From: Paracentrotus lividus
Lineage: Eukaryota; Echinodermata; Echinoidea; Camarodonta; Echinidae
DNA: 64,000 nucleotides
Assembly (NCBI GenBank): GCA_940671915.1
Contig: CALNVZ010003434.1
Span: forward strand, 24,294,912-24,358,911
Direction of reading: 5' to 3'
The notes beneath the pieces are model-generated. The model saw only the letters and a list, made by a program, of their open reading frames with translations. It did not search any database and was not told where the DNA came from. Positions 36,512 to 48,246 of this stretch are shown piece after piece (position 1 is the first letter of the stretch; each line of letters begins with the position of its first letter). Made by a program: the position numbers and the translations under genes.

Positions 36512-36800
36512 GCCCCTTCTTTCTTCTAGGTTGCTCTCCCTCTAACTATTTTGTCTCCTTTTACCTTCCCTTCTCTCTCTCTCTCTCTCTCCCAGTCACC
36601 TACTCATCCTATCTCTAGATAGTTTTTCTCTTCCTCTCACTCTGTCACTCCAATTGTTTTCTTTATCTATCTTTCTTTCTGTCTGTCTGTCTCTCTCACT
36701 CTCTATCTACGTCTCCCACTATCCCTCTATACAAGTATTTCCCTCTTTCTCTCATCCTGCCAGTATCTCTCCCTCTCTCTCTCTCCTGTCTGTGTCATGA
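36465..36800. repeat. CT dinucleotide-rich tract
   Basis: Several pure (CT)n runs, the longest near 36477-36506, alternate with CTTTCTTTCTGTCTGTCTGT segments. The Ser/Leu-rich open frame across it is compositional. Confidence 0.9.
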
Positions 36801-36835
36801 ACTCTGGCATTTAGAGTGTCTCCGTTTCTTATATG

Positions 36836-38007
36836 CTTTTCAGACTGCAGTTAAAATCCTTAACCCCAGGAAATAGGTAGGGCTAAGGGGGGGCCTTAGT
36901 ACCACCTATTTCCTGGGGTTAAGCTTAGCACGCTTCGGTTTCAGACTGCGTTTTACCAAAGTAGGCTAGCACGGTAAATAGTACGGTACTATCTGGCCCT
37001 GCTAAAAAGCAGGGTTAGCCGGGTAATTGCGGAGTTAGCCGGGCAATTGCGGTGCTAAGAGTTGCAGTCTGAAACCAAACCATGCTAAGGAAAAGCGGGG
37101 CTAAGCATTAGCCAATCAATGAAAATGTGGTCATGAATATGCATAATTATTCGTAAACTTGATACACAAACAATTAATATAGAGAAAAACAATGAATAAC
37201 ATAAGGAAAAAGGGAAAAACAATGAATAACATAAGGAAAAAGAGAAAAACAATGAATAACATAAAGAAAAAGAAAAAACAATGAATAACTTAATAAGGAA
37301 AAAGAGAAAAACAATGAATAACATAAATAAGGAAAAAGAGAAAAACAATGAATAACATAAAGAAAAATAGAAAAACAATGAATAACATAAGGGAAAAGAG
37401 GAAAGCAATGAATTAAAACAATGAATAACATAAGGAAAAGAGAAAAACAATGTAAAACATAAGGAAAGAGAGAAAAACAACGAATAACATAAGGAAAAAG
37501 AGAAAACAATGAATAACATAATGAAAGAGAGATAAAATAATGAATTACATAAGGAAAGATAGAAAAACAATGAATAACATAAGGAAATAGAGATAAAATA
37601 ATGAATAACATAAGGAAAAAGAGAAAAAAAGGAATAACATAAGGAAAAGGAGAAAAAACAAGGAAAAACATAAGGAAAAAAAGAAAAAAAACAAGGAATA
37701 ACATAGGGAATAGAGAAAAACAATGAATAACAAAAGGAAAGATAGAAAACATAGAATAACATAAGGAAAGAGATAAGAACAATGAAGAACATAAAGAAAG
37801 AGAGTGAAATCATTAATATTCATGATCCAGCAAAATAGTATGGGGTTAAGGAATACCCAGTGTGAAAAGCATTGAATTTCTTAACCCCGGCTAAGCAAAT
37901 AGTATGGGGTTAAGAAACACAGTCTGAAAGCAAAAAAAGATAGTACGGGGTTAAGAATAGTATGGGGTTAAGGATAGTACGGGGTTAAGAAATAACAGTC
38001 TGAAAAG
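36836..38007. mobile_element. TIR element, 1.17 kb, CTTTTCAGACTG ends, carrying a minisatellite
   Basis: The left end CTTTTCAGACTGCAGTT followed by CCTTAACCCC mirrors the right end GGGGTTAAGAAATAACAG followed by TCTGAAAAG. Sub-terminal GGGGTTAAG and CAGACTG/CAGTCTGAAA words recur several times in both orientations. The centre (37178-37812) is a 30-bp tandem array. No transposase frame is present and no clear target duplication is seen. Confidence 0.8.
37178..37812. repeat. Tandem 30-bp minisatellite, about 20 copies
   Basis: The unit is AAGGAAAAAGAGAAAAACAA followed by TGAATAACAT, varying from 28 to 38 bp. Because the minus strand of the unit has few stops, three overlapping minus-strand frames stay open for 92-242 codons with Tyr-Ser-Leu-Phe periodicity. 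I regard these as repeat artefacts. Confidence 0.95.
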
Positions 38008-39400
38008 GGTATTAGCAGGGGAGCTAGGCAGAATCCCACACAGCTCACTAATGTATGCCACAGCCTGGCTAAAACACAGACCCACGAATGGCGTAGTACT
38101 TCTCAATTTACATTTATGACCGACGCTTCACGGACGCCGACGCCGAATGCGTTGCTGGCACAAACAATTACATGTGCTCCGATGAAATGCACGTCTACGA
38201 TGCGAGCACACCAGCCTCACACACTCATCATCACGCACACAGCTTGAATGTAGTATACTACCTATCAGAGTCAATTTGGTTTCAGCTATAATGCATGGGA
38301 ACGGGGTACCTAGGGATATATGAATAATTGGAGGGGTATACGATAGATGCAACAGGTCCTGAGTGAGGGTGTTTTGTGTTACAGTCCGTTTGCAGACAAG
38401 TTAGTAGCAGGTGAATATGGTGAATAAAGATCTATATTAGTCATGTAAATGTAACATATCTGCCAAGATAATTCAAAAACTGAGTTTAAGCTTTCATGGG
38501 ATACCAAGTTGTCAAATTGTGTACATTGTGGCAATAAAAACCAGTTTAACTGTATTTTATGGGAAACCTCTTTCCTTACCTAAAAGTCTACAACTTCAGG
38601 TTACAATGTGTATATATCAAGATCAGACTAAAGATCATACCTTCCCATGTCTACAATGATGATGATGATAATGATAATATTTGCTAAAACATTTGTAATT
38701 TTTTTTTTCTAGGCCTGGACCAGGAAATGTCTACATTTACCTGGTACGATGTGATTTGTAATAAACAACAAGTTTTGATCTTTTATTGTCAAAACCGGAA
38801 AAGTTGCAGTGAACTGTGGACTCAAATAACACTGCAACAGGAAATAACACACTGTTTTATGATAAAATTTGACATTTCACTAAATCTGTTTACATCTAGC
38901 ACAAACTGAAACTATGTATTCACCATTGATCTTTGAGGGGAAAAAAGGTACATGTACGTACATTTAAAATTAAATTAAACGCATCAAAAAGAGACTTTGT
39001 GTAAAAAGACACAGGTACTTCAAGGCAGATTAACCCTTTAGCACGTACTGTACTGTACATGTAGACATATAAAGAGCTTGTAACAAAAAGGCACTAAATC
39101 CACTTTTGATGAAAATTGAGTTATTGATATCAAACCATTGTTAAGATTATGTATCTGTCTTTACAGATTATCCTAAATTTTGAGAGTAACTATGACAAAA
39201 TGCGCCTTTGATATCACTTTTCCATTGACGCCTGTACAAAATCTGGTTCAAATGCTTATTTCTCGGTTGTTACAAAAGTGAATTTAGTGAACCCCTTTTA
39301 GTTGGAAACTCTTCATGAGTAGAGACTGCATGAATATACGGAAATGGTACAGGGTGCAACTTACCACTCGCTCTAAAGATTTCAAGCAATGAAAACAACA
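38008..39400. other. Unannotated DNA with a small CpG-rich patch
   Basis: 38120-38200 is CpG-rich (GACGCTTCACGGACGCCGAC). A GATGAT run lies at about 38655. No exon recognised. Confidence 0.4.
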
Positions 39401-39409
39401 AAAACCTTC

Positions 39410-41110
39410 TACAATGCACATATTTCTTTAACTTCCTGATTATGTCCTGTTAAGATCATGAAGCCCAACATGTAAATGTTTTGGTATCGGTAATTCTTTA
39501 TACACATATTCATAATGTATCTTTTATTATGATTGATTGATTACAGACCTACATTTAATCTTCTCAAGAAACTTTGAGAAATGAAAAAAAGTTTTGTATT
39601 AGTGCAGCCCATTTTGGCTTTACTCCCTTTTTCTTAAATTTCCTTTCAACCAACTGAGAATATTCCTATGGGCTTCCTTCTACATTTTCTATAAATGGCC
39701 ATATGTTATAAGTTTGCCGCCTTTTGCGTTACAAGAATTTCACTACAAATGGCACTTTTCACTTCAAAGACCTGTATCTCGAAAAGTATACACCCTAATA
39801 TATCAAAACTATACATTTTCTGAAAGGAAATTCCTCAAGAAATCTAATTCTGCATTGGAAAATTAAACCAGGTGCAAGATAAAAAAGTTATTATGAAAAA
39901 ATTCAGGTGAGGAAATTCAGATTTTTTTAAATTTTTCATTGTTTTTATCGTTAAGTCATCTATAATCACCCAAATATTAATAATATTATTATATTCTGGT
40001 AGAGAATGATAAGACCTTTCAAACAAGGTATAATTCATTATGGTTTACAATTTTAGAGTGAAAAATATAACGATCTGAAATTTAGCCCTGAAAATATAGC
40101 TTTTTTCAAATTCATGAGGGGGTTGGGTCCTACCAAGTACTGTTGCACCATGAAACATATTGTTAAAGTGATATGATAGTATAAAGCAGTTTGAAAGCTT
40201 CAATTTGGTGCTAAATTCACAATCATATACTAAAATTTGGCAGAGATATTGAAGTTTTCCCAACGGTACTACAATATCTCTAATTCCTAATGATTTTGTA
40301 CAGGAGGCATTGCCTTTTTAGGTCAAATAACGATTGTTGAGTCTTCCTGGGTACTATTGTAACATTAAACCTATTGTTCAGTGATTCCATGGTATAAGGC
40401 AGTTTATAAGCTTCAGTTTAGTACCATATACACAGTCATAAGCCAAAATTTGTCAGAGAAATTCAAGTTTTCCCCAAATCAACCACAAAATGTAAAATTT
40501 CCCATTGACTTTGTACAGACGGCGCCGCTTCCAGCACCACCCCTACTGTCCCAAACTTAAACCATTGTACATGTATCTCCACCAGAATGTTACCTAGAAC
40601 ATTGAAACTTCACAGGGAGCTAGCACAGTAACATAGCTTCAAAATGAGATCAAATTTGTTGCATAAACAAAAATATTGACAAATTAATGCTGAAAAATAG
40701 CAAAAAGCATAACAGCACCACCCTATTTGGGTGGCGAGTTTATAACACACGACCAAATACAAATTTCTAACAATGAAAAAAAAAAGTATTTGCACAGATT
40801 TTTTTCAAATTCATGATTTTTTCCTGTTGATATCAAAGACCATTGAGTCCAACCTGTTCAGGTTTTGGCATCGGTAAATCTTAAACTAATTTATCTTTTA
40901 TTCTGGTCGATTGATTACACTACAGACCTATTTTCAAGTGCCTAATATCACATTATTCATTTTTAAGTATTTTTGAGATTATATGAAAAGGAGTTTTGTA
41001 CCAGTTAAGCTTGTTTTAGCTTTCCTCTTTTTTTTCTCTCTTTTTTTTCTCTCTTTTTTTTTTCCTTTCAATCAACTGAGAATATTCTAATGGACTTCCT
41101 ACTACATGTG
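39410..41110. repeat. Pair of 300-bp direct repeats enclosing a 205-bp tandem pair
   Basis: Segment 39415-39695 (with TCGGTAA, GATTGATTACAGACCTACATTT and CAACTGAGAATATTC) recurs diverged at about 40795-41105. Between them, a block with AGTATAAAGCAGTTTGAAAG and CAGAGATATTGAAGTTTTCC (40155-40315) is repeated at about 40362-40515. The arrangement suggests segmental tandem duplication of an older unit. Confidence 0.65.
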
Positions 41111-41257
41111 CATGTACATGTACATCAAGATAATTGTGCAAAAAAGGTAAGTGAGGTTAGCTGATCGATGCTGCTGACAGTAAATAAATCTTTATGAAGG
41201 TGACAAGTCTCTAGTTTTGGTGGATTAAAAAAGCGGACTGGTCTGAAACAAACTTAC

Positions 41258-41300
41258 AATTCAATTCAATTCAATTCAGTTTGGTTTTATTAAAAATTCA
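41258..41300 (-). repeat. (AATTC)n tail like that of the LINE fragment at 52116
   Basis: CAATTCAATTCAATTCAATTC is followed by TTTGGTTTTATTAAAAATTC. The arrangement resembles the pentanucleotide 3' tail of the LINE remnant at 52116-52870, so this may be a strongly 5'-truncated retrotransposon on the minus strand. Confidence 0.45.
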
Positions 41301-41439
41301 CTTCAAAAAGTCCGAAGACTAACAATGAAGGTTACAAATATAAAAAACATTTAAAGTTATTTACAAAATATAATAATAGCAAAAAAGTACATTTACATTT
41401 AACTAACAATTGTAATATACATGCATAGAAGTTCAGAGC

Positions 41440-41660
41440 AGAAAATGATAAGTGGAAGAGACTGAAAAAGCAGAGGATAAATGTGAAGAAAGTGGAGAAT
41501 AGTGAGGAAGAGAGAGAGAAAGAGAGAGTGAGAGAAATGAAAAGAAAAAGACAGAGGAAGAATTGTGAAGAGAGTAGAAAAAGTTAGAAAGAGAAAGGGA
41601 GAGAAAGAGTGAGAGAAATGGAGAAGAAAAGATAGAGCGAGAACAAAAGATGGTAATTAT
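41440..41660. repeat. GA-rich tract
   Basis: Purine-rich GAGAGAAAGAGAGA-type DNA; the Ser/Leu-rich minus-strand frame across it is compositional. Confidence 0.85.
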
Positions 41661-42098
41661 AGAAAAAAAAATTGTACAATAATACATTATTTTACATATT
41701 ACAAAAACAAATGTATGCATCATATTAAACAAGATATAAAGTTCCTGCACAATAATGATACCAACAGTCCAAGCATAAAATAAATGCTATTCATTACAAA
41801 AAAAAAATAGCAGTAAATATTTGTTTTCATTCTGTGAGCCCTGCTTTTATACCAACAGTATGATTTTAAAAGTATTGGCCGATTTCATTTCTTGTCAACG
41901 ACAAAAGTATGTCCGATTTGCAAAAAAAATTGAGAACCAAACCCTCTGTCGGTAAAAGCCTAGATCATATTACCAGATTTGTTGTCACTTACATGTACCA
42001 GTACTATTTAAATATATAAATACGGCCTCTAACCTATATCGACCTACTGCCCTGGTTTCAATAACACATCGCATGCTAACCCTTCTCTTACAAAAGTT
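41661..42098. other. Unannotated spacer
   Basis: No gene is seen. The last 33 bases (42065-42097) are nearly repeated directly after the element that follows. Confidence 0.5.
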
Positions 42099-42472
42099 GG
42101 TGCTGCACTAGCTCGAGCTAAAAAATAGCGTGCTAATTGGTAGATTGGGAAAAAACCTGAAAAAAGCAACCGGTGCTGCACTAGCCCAAGCTTGAACTAC
42201 ATGTAAAGTTTCGCATTAACGACCTGACCTGACCTTGAACAAACCCGATATGTATTGCCCCACCGGTTAAACTACCGCGAGTGTATACGCAAGATAGTGC
42301 GCTATTTCGTGCTAAAACCGCAAACCAGCTCAAGTTTTTTCAAAAAAGCCTATAAGATGACTTGGGATGGGATTTCCTCCAAATTAGCGCGCTATTTGAC
42401 AAAAAAGCCTGATCTCCTCTGATAGGGCTAATTCATCGGCTCACAAAGACCTCGAGCTTGTGCAGCACCGCC
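42099..42472. mobile_element. Third GCTCGAGCTA-type TIR element
   Basis: GGTGCTGCACTAGCTCGAGC at the left is mirrored by CTCGAGCTTGTGCAGCACCG at the right. The inside matches the copies at 11139 and 29151, in inverted orientation. An internal second GGTGCTGCACTAGC occurs near 42172. The flanks carry a near-identical direct repeat of about 31 bases (ACATCGCATGCTAACCCTTC and onward, 42065-42097 and 42474-42504), far longer than the TA seen at other copies. Confidence 0.8.
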
Positions 42473-42504
42473 TACATTGCATGCCAACCCTTCTCTTAAA
42501 AAGT

Positions 42505-44080
42505 GACATTTAAAAAGCAAATTTAATACAGTAATAAAACTTAATAGTCTGCTTCTATGTGCTTCCTGCTCTTGAAACCAGGTCTAGACCATTCATGTTT
42601 ATAGATGCATGACTTTATTGAGCATTAATTTGTAATTTATTATTCCATTTTTTATAGATCATATCACTTTTATAATCTTTTTTTTTTTTTTTTTTGGTCT
42701 AGATAATCATATCCTTTTTTCGTAAAGCCAATATGAACCAGCAGCCTTGTATAGCACCACCTCAAATCCTCAAGTCAACTAATCAAATCTACCCCATTTT
42801 CTAACCCACAATGCACCGAGTAGTGTGGTCTGATAATTTAGACCCATGATAACATACTATTTCATTCAGTTGTAATACATTTATACCGCAATAATTACAC
42901 TAAAAAGTATGTTACCAAATGGCAAATACAAGTATTCTTCCCCTAAAAGACATTTTAATTTCCCTACATGCAAATAAAGTTATAGGATAGTTGATTCATT
43001 TACTATTAAATTTCAAAAGGTAAGACTATACCTATTTAGAACACACAGTCAAAGAGATTGTTGGTCAGTTCAATCTCGCCTTAAATATGAAGTTCTTTTC
43101 ATTCATAAAGCTGATGTTTTTCACTGATATTTTGTCTTTTACCACACTCTCTTTCCATGTTATTCTTTGTTTTACAGTCTATCTGTCACGTTTTTTTTCT
43201 CTTTTCTTTCATTATTCTTGGTTTATATCTACTAATCATCCCATTTCTTTACTTATAATGTTTATCTTATTTGTATTTAAATGTCAATCATTGATTTTTC
43301 TTTATTGTGTTAAAATATAATAAGGCTTCGTGTGCGGGCTAGTCGTAGTAAACCCTACCCTAACCCACTCATTACTACGAGGTCGATACGTAGTATCGAC
43401 CTTGTTAACCAAGTCCTTCGAAAAAAGTAAATTTTTTTTTTACCACTTTTTTGTATGATTTTACTATGCCTTTGATGAAAAAGAACTACACCTAACGATC
43501 CTACAAACTTTTTTGTTTACTTTTTCCCAATTTAAATTATAATTTTCTAATGTACACATAGAAAAAAGGGAGAAAACTCACCGCATTCACTGCCTTGTCC
43601 TGGCCGTAGTTCAACCCTATTGGAAATGGCGCCGTCAACACCAACACCAATATACTGGGTTGTTAAAAGAGTCGTCCCAAATCAACCCAATCAACTCGGC
43701 CTGTTACAAAAGTCGGTATCGTCATAGAGCAGGCTCAAATTGCATTCTTCTGTGGTACTATATCCGTTGTGTGGGCGAACTTGTGTTTCCTCAGATCATC
43801 GTACCTCAGCGAATGAAATAAATATATAGGTGGAGTTGACTTGAAGCTTCGCGTAATGCTGATCTTGTCGAAAGATAAAGTGAATCTCGATTGAAGTCAG
43901 CCTAGTATCGATAACTCTTGTTTGGACTGTCAGCCTTTATTTTGAAAACAGCTTGTTAGTCTTCAAATTATTTACCTAGACGTGTGTGTAGTATCTTCAA
44001 ATTTGAAAGATAAAGTAAATCTTGATTGATGTCTGCCTAGCAAGTATATCGCTAAACTTCTTCTTGCGTTGATATTATGG
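42505..44080. other. Unannotated DNA with a weak exon candidate at 43582-43680
   Basis: Read on the minus strand, the unique segment GACGGCGCCATTTCCAATAG and onward ends GTGAATGCG with donor GTGAGT (exon end 43582). On the plus strand the same segment has an ATG with 33 open codons (MAPSTPTPIYWVV). Neither is recognised. Poly-T runs lie near 42680. Confidence 0.3.
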
Positions 44081-44084
44081 CAAG

Positions 44085-44860
44085 CATTTGGATCAAACTA
44101 TTTTTGCCACTGCTTTTTTTTATTTATATATTTTAATTTGGCTTTTTCTTTTTTGGAAATTATTTTCAGGCCTAATTGTTTGTTTCATTTTTTTCGTCCC
44201 ACCCCCCCCCCCCATTGTTCTCTTCTTCTTTTTTTTTTATATATTTTTTTTCTCCATACTTCTTTTTCTTCTCTCTCTTCTTTTTTTTCTCCTCACTTTT
44301 CTTCTTTTTCTTCTCTTTTTTTGTTTATCTCTCCCTTCTTTTCTCCATCATACTTTTCTTCTTTTTCTTCTTTCTTTTTTTTTTACCTCTCTCTCAATCT
44401 CATCTGATAAGTTATTTCATTTTTTTTTTTTTTTCTGGTCTCCATTCTTTTTTTTTTTCTTTTTTTTCTCTCTCTAACTCTCTTTCCTCTCTTCCTTTTT
44501 CCTCAATGCTTTTCTTCTTCTTTTTTTCTCTCTCTCTCTCTCTCTTTCTGTCTCTTCCCCTTTTTTCTCTCTTTTTTTTTCTCTCTCTCTCTCTCTTTCT
44601 ATCTCTTTCCTTTTTTCTCTCGTTTTTTTTCTCTCTCTTTTTCTGTCTCTTCCTTTTTCCTCCATGCTTTTCTTCTTTTTTTTCTCTCTCTCTCTCTTTC
44701 TGTATCAATTTCTCTTTTTTTTTCTCTCTCTCATTTTTTCCTTCCCTTCTCCCCATTTTTTCTCTCTGTTTTCTTTTCTTTTCTTTTTTTTTTTCTTTCT
44801 TGTTTATTGTTTTTATGGTTTATTTTTTCTTATTCTTCTTTTTTATTTAATTATTTGCTT
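44085..44860. repeat. Polypyrimidine (CT/T) tract, about 750 bp
   Basis: The plus strand is overwhelmingly T and C, with (TC)n, TTCTTCTTTTTCTTC and T-runs. All three plus frames and several minus frames stay open (Phe/Ser/Leu versus Lys/Glu/Arg) purely because of composition. Long homopurine-homopyrimidine DNA can adopt triplex forms. Confidence 0.92.
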
Positions 44861-45706
44861 TGACCTCAGTTGATATATCGGTCAGCGATATAATCAGAAT
44901 GGAATGCAAAAGTACTCTCAGAAGTAGTACCTTTACCCTAAAATAGTACCGCAAGGCGTTATTTGTGTTTTCGCCCTCTACGTTCTTTTGAAAACAGCAT
45001 GTTAGTTTACCTAGATGTGTGTGTCGTATCTTCAAATTCAACTTTTCAAGTGTGAATTTACTCATTTTCGAAGGAAAAACAGATGATTGAATACTGATAC
45101 AAGTTTATCTACATAAAAAACAACGAACTCATCTAGAAAACGGTATGTATAAGTCTTTATTTTCCAATTTATAAAGTAATTCTTAAAACGCAATCGCGAT
45201 TCTGTAGTGTAGGTTGTGGGCTCAGAATGTTCCGGTGGTAGCGTGCCCTAACCCTAGTGCGTGGGGGTCACCGTCAACCCTATCCCTTCACGTAGCAGCA
45301 GGCCTCGCGGCGGGATGCTTAACTGCACAAGCACCTTATTTTCTACATATTGTATCAAAATCTTGAGGTTGTCACATTTTAATTTGAACAGAAATGAGAA
45401 AATCGTGAGTGCAGCGGCAAATAGAATTCGCCTAAACCGATCGCTTGCCATAAATTGCGTTTGATTGACGTGTAACTTGTTAAGCGCTTTCCAAGAGATA
45501 TGACAGGTCCGGAGCCGTATTTTAGTCAGCTTGTTGTCCTCGATCTTGTCAGAGAGGGCTTCGTGGAACCCGCTTGTGGACAAGTTGTTCACTATCCCCG
45601 ATTTAGTCAAGAAGTTAGACTTATGACGGTTTCATGAAACGCCCCCCTGCCTGGCCGCCGAACACGGCTAAAATAAATCGACAAAAGCACGGGCGCCCTT
45701 ACTTAC
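44861..45706. other. Unannotated DNA with a 118-codon open frame
   Basis: The minus frame 45254-45610 has fairly balanced composition but no recognised domain. The adjoining CATAAGTCTAACTTCTTGAC and GTTTCATGAAAC words near 45612-45645 look like parts of a dispersed repeat. I do not call a gene. Confidence 0.35.
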
Positions 45707-45790
45707 CGCAGTGCGATTTGGCCTCGCTCTCGTCGCCCGACCTACGGCTATGCCTTCACCCGTCAATTGCTGCGTGTAAAAACGCTGCGC
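45707..45790 (-). promoter_or_regulatory. CpG-rich candidate first exon with splice donor
   Basis: On the minus strand a CpG-rich, non-repetitive stretch ends AATCGCACTGCG and is followed by the strong donor GTAAGTAAGG (exon end 45707). It could be a non-coding first exon of a minus-strand gene, possibly an alternative start of the lipid-transfer gene. This is inference from one splice signal and base composition. Confidence 0.3.
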
Positions 45791-46522
45791 CCCACATTTA
45801 ATCATCGTAAAAGTTTCTCAACGTATGGCAGATTTTAAGACAAAAAACTTGGGATTTTTTACTCACCAGCTTGCTTGTTCTCTAAACCTGCAACAGAACG
45901 CAGAATTTTCAAGTAATAAGATAAATTGAGCGTTCTTTCAAGTTGAAAAAAGCCGGTGATCCAAAATGATGGGAGTTCCACTTGACTCACGATCCAGCCA
46001 TTTTTTATTGTTGATGTTTGACGTCATCGCCTCATGAATATTAATGAGGTTTGACACTTTCGCAATTTAGACCATCGTTTCAGACCTTTCTTTGTTTTTT
46101 AAATGCTATTTTAACTATTTCCGATATAAATTTTACATTTTTGGCTTCATTTTTTTTGTGTTAATTTCTCTTTAGTTTGTTCTAAGGTATATCTACATAT
46201 TTTTGAAAAAAAGTTATATCTACCAAGATTACTAAAAAAAAATACATATTTTCATCAGATGTTAATTCTGCGCCTATTGTGCTAGACTAGTCCCGAAGTC
46301 ACGCTTACATGCTTCTCGAGTCTGCTATTTTTGTACAGAAGACATCTGCTAGTGTTACAACAAAACAACAACAAAACAACACAATTTGCCACAAGAAAGG
46401 GAAAAATGGGTTCAAAGACAAAGACCCCCTCGACAAGGCCCACCCCCCTAGCAAATACCCCTGCTAAATATCTAACCCCAACTCTATATGCCTACAGCTG
46501 GTAACCCTTTTTTTCTTATAAT
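45791..46522. other. Unannotated DNA
   Basis: Contains TGACGTCATCGCCTCATGAA near 46019 and AT-rich flanks. No exon recognised. Confidence 0.4.
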
Positions 46523-46566
46523 TCTGAGGGTAATTGTCCTGGGGATAATTAAGGGGTAGTTGTCCT
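46523..46566. mobile_element. Half copy of the AGGACAACTACCCCC foldback family
   Basis: GAGGGTAATTGTCCTGGGGA followed by AATTAAGGGGTAGTTGTCC corresponds to one arm of the family; the partner arm is not recognisable. Confidence 0.5.
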
Positions 46567-47162
46567 TATAGTTATACGGTGAAAACTTATCTCTCATTAG
46601 ATAAAAAAAAAAATTGTTTTTTTTTTTTCTTTCTTTCTAAAAGCCAAATTAAAAGGAGAACATTGATAAAATGCATGGTGTATGAAGTCTGATAAAAGGC
46701 CACTCAAAGAGATTTTAGCCAGCTATGCTTGCAAGCCATTTTTTTAAAGCATTCAGCGGGATCTTTACTCCTGAAGACGGACAGTCAATCTGTCCGAGAC
46801 GTCAAGCACTCTCTACTACTACTACAAACATTCCTCGCGTCTCCCCGTCTAATCTGCATGGTTCACAATCCTTAATATCAGGACTCAATGGGAAGAATAT
46901 TTCTACTCTCTATCTCACCTATAATTTTTCTACTTTCTGTAACACTCCATTTCCTCTTCTACTCTCTCAAACAGTCCTTTTCAGGACTAACCATATGCAT
47001 GGTGAACCGCAAACCTCGTCACTTGGTAGGCCTATTCGAATCCACCATGCAAGCCTCTTCCTCAACATCTGAAGAATGCACCGGAAAACTTTATTTTCTC
47101 GTTCCGTACATTGAAAGCATTATACCACACAATAGCGAAAACAACAATCTGGCACGACACCC

Positions 47163-47164
<2 letters not shown>

Positions 47165-47228
<64 letters not shown>
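47165..47228. repeat. (TA)n microsatellite
   Basis: About 60 bases of almost pure TA with a single GA interruption near 47196. Confidence 0.97.
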
Positions 47229-47229
<1 letters not shown>

Positions 47230-47564
47230 AAGTTACATAACCTTATCGAACGATCATAGTCTATGTACCCCTTGACAGGTTACCCTGACAATATAATGCA
47301 AATTTTTGAAAGAAGATGCTCTCTCCCGAACTTAAACATTTTTGGTTAAAAATTAAAATTATGTTCTAATGTAGGCTACTCGAAATATGTGCCTCAATGA
47401 ATGACATGCGCCGGTAAAACCAACCAAACAACAGTAACAACTCAATTTTTAATTCATTTAGACTGTATGCATTGCAAAATGTAATAGGCCTATACCATTT
47501 ATAGGCCTAACGGATGCATACTTGTTTTGCGACACTAAAATGTTTGTTATCTCATGTACATTCT

Positions 47565-47860
47565 TTGTTACGTCATTCAAGTGATCATTACATACATCTA
47601 TGACGTAACAATCGTTACAAACTATGTGTGACGTAACAAAGTATTTTTTCTCGCCGCGCGTACCATTGTGATGTCATCACTGTCTTGATACTCAACATAC
47701 TAGCTGGAGCACACATAGCAACGCGTGTGTTGCATGATATATTCATGTTTACAGATTTGCCAGCGCCAGCTAGCCAGCATAAGAACGAAAAGACAAACTT
47801 CAGTGAAATAATAATATATTGCATGGATTTAAATAATAAACCCATTCAAGCAGAAAAATC
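47565..47860 (+). promoter_or_regulatory. Likely promoter/5' region of the CIMIP1 homologue
   Basis: Just upstream of the ATG at 47861 lie three half-palindromic TGACGTAA sites (inverse at 47568-47575; 47601-47608; 47629-47636) and a forkhead-type TGTTTAC at 47746-47752. A TAGCAAC near 47716 resembles an RFX half-site. Forkhead (FOXJ1) and RFX sites are known controllers of motile-cilium genes, so their presence fits, but short motifs like these occur by chance. No transcription start can be set. Confidence 0.4.
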
Positions 47861-48212
47861 ATGCAAGCTCTCAACCCAAAGAAAAATCCTAATTATGTTC
47901 AAATTGCAGAAATTTGGTGAGTAAAGAAAAAATGCATAGATCCTAGGTCCACATGGAATTTTGAAATAATGTTTTAGGTGTAGCGTTTCATTTTCTTTGT
48001 ATTTTTCCCCCGCTATATAAAAACAAACATTAGTTTTTATCACACTCTGTTCTTTCGTTTCGGTTTGGGGCAGACAAAAGTTTTTCAATTTTAATTTATT
48101 ACGATTTATTGAATTTGTCAATATTCAACAGGCGTACGTAATCGTTTTGCTGGCAATATACTCTTGTCACTCAGCATTGGTTAATGATAAAAATGTGATA
48201 TTGTATTCTTGG

Positions 48213-48246
<34 letters not shown>

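Noticed and set aside
43627..43730. Plus-strand MAPSTPTPIYWVV frame as an upstream CIMIP1 exon
   Set aside because: It has no suitable donor in the right phase, while the exon at 47861-47916 joins perfectly in phase and restores the conserved IW-K sequence.
44088..44850. Phe/Ser/Leu-rich and Lys/Glu/Arg-rich open frames of up to 224 codons
   Set aside because: They result from the polypyrimidine tract and its complement; there are no family motifs.
45254..45610. 118-codon minus-strand open frame as a gene
   Set aside because: No domain is recognised, and adjoining sequence looks like a dispersed repeat; antisense is open as well.
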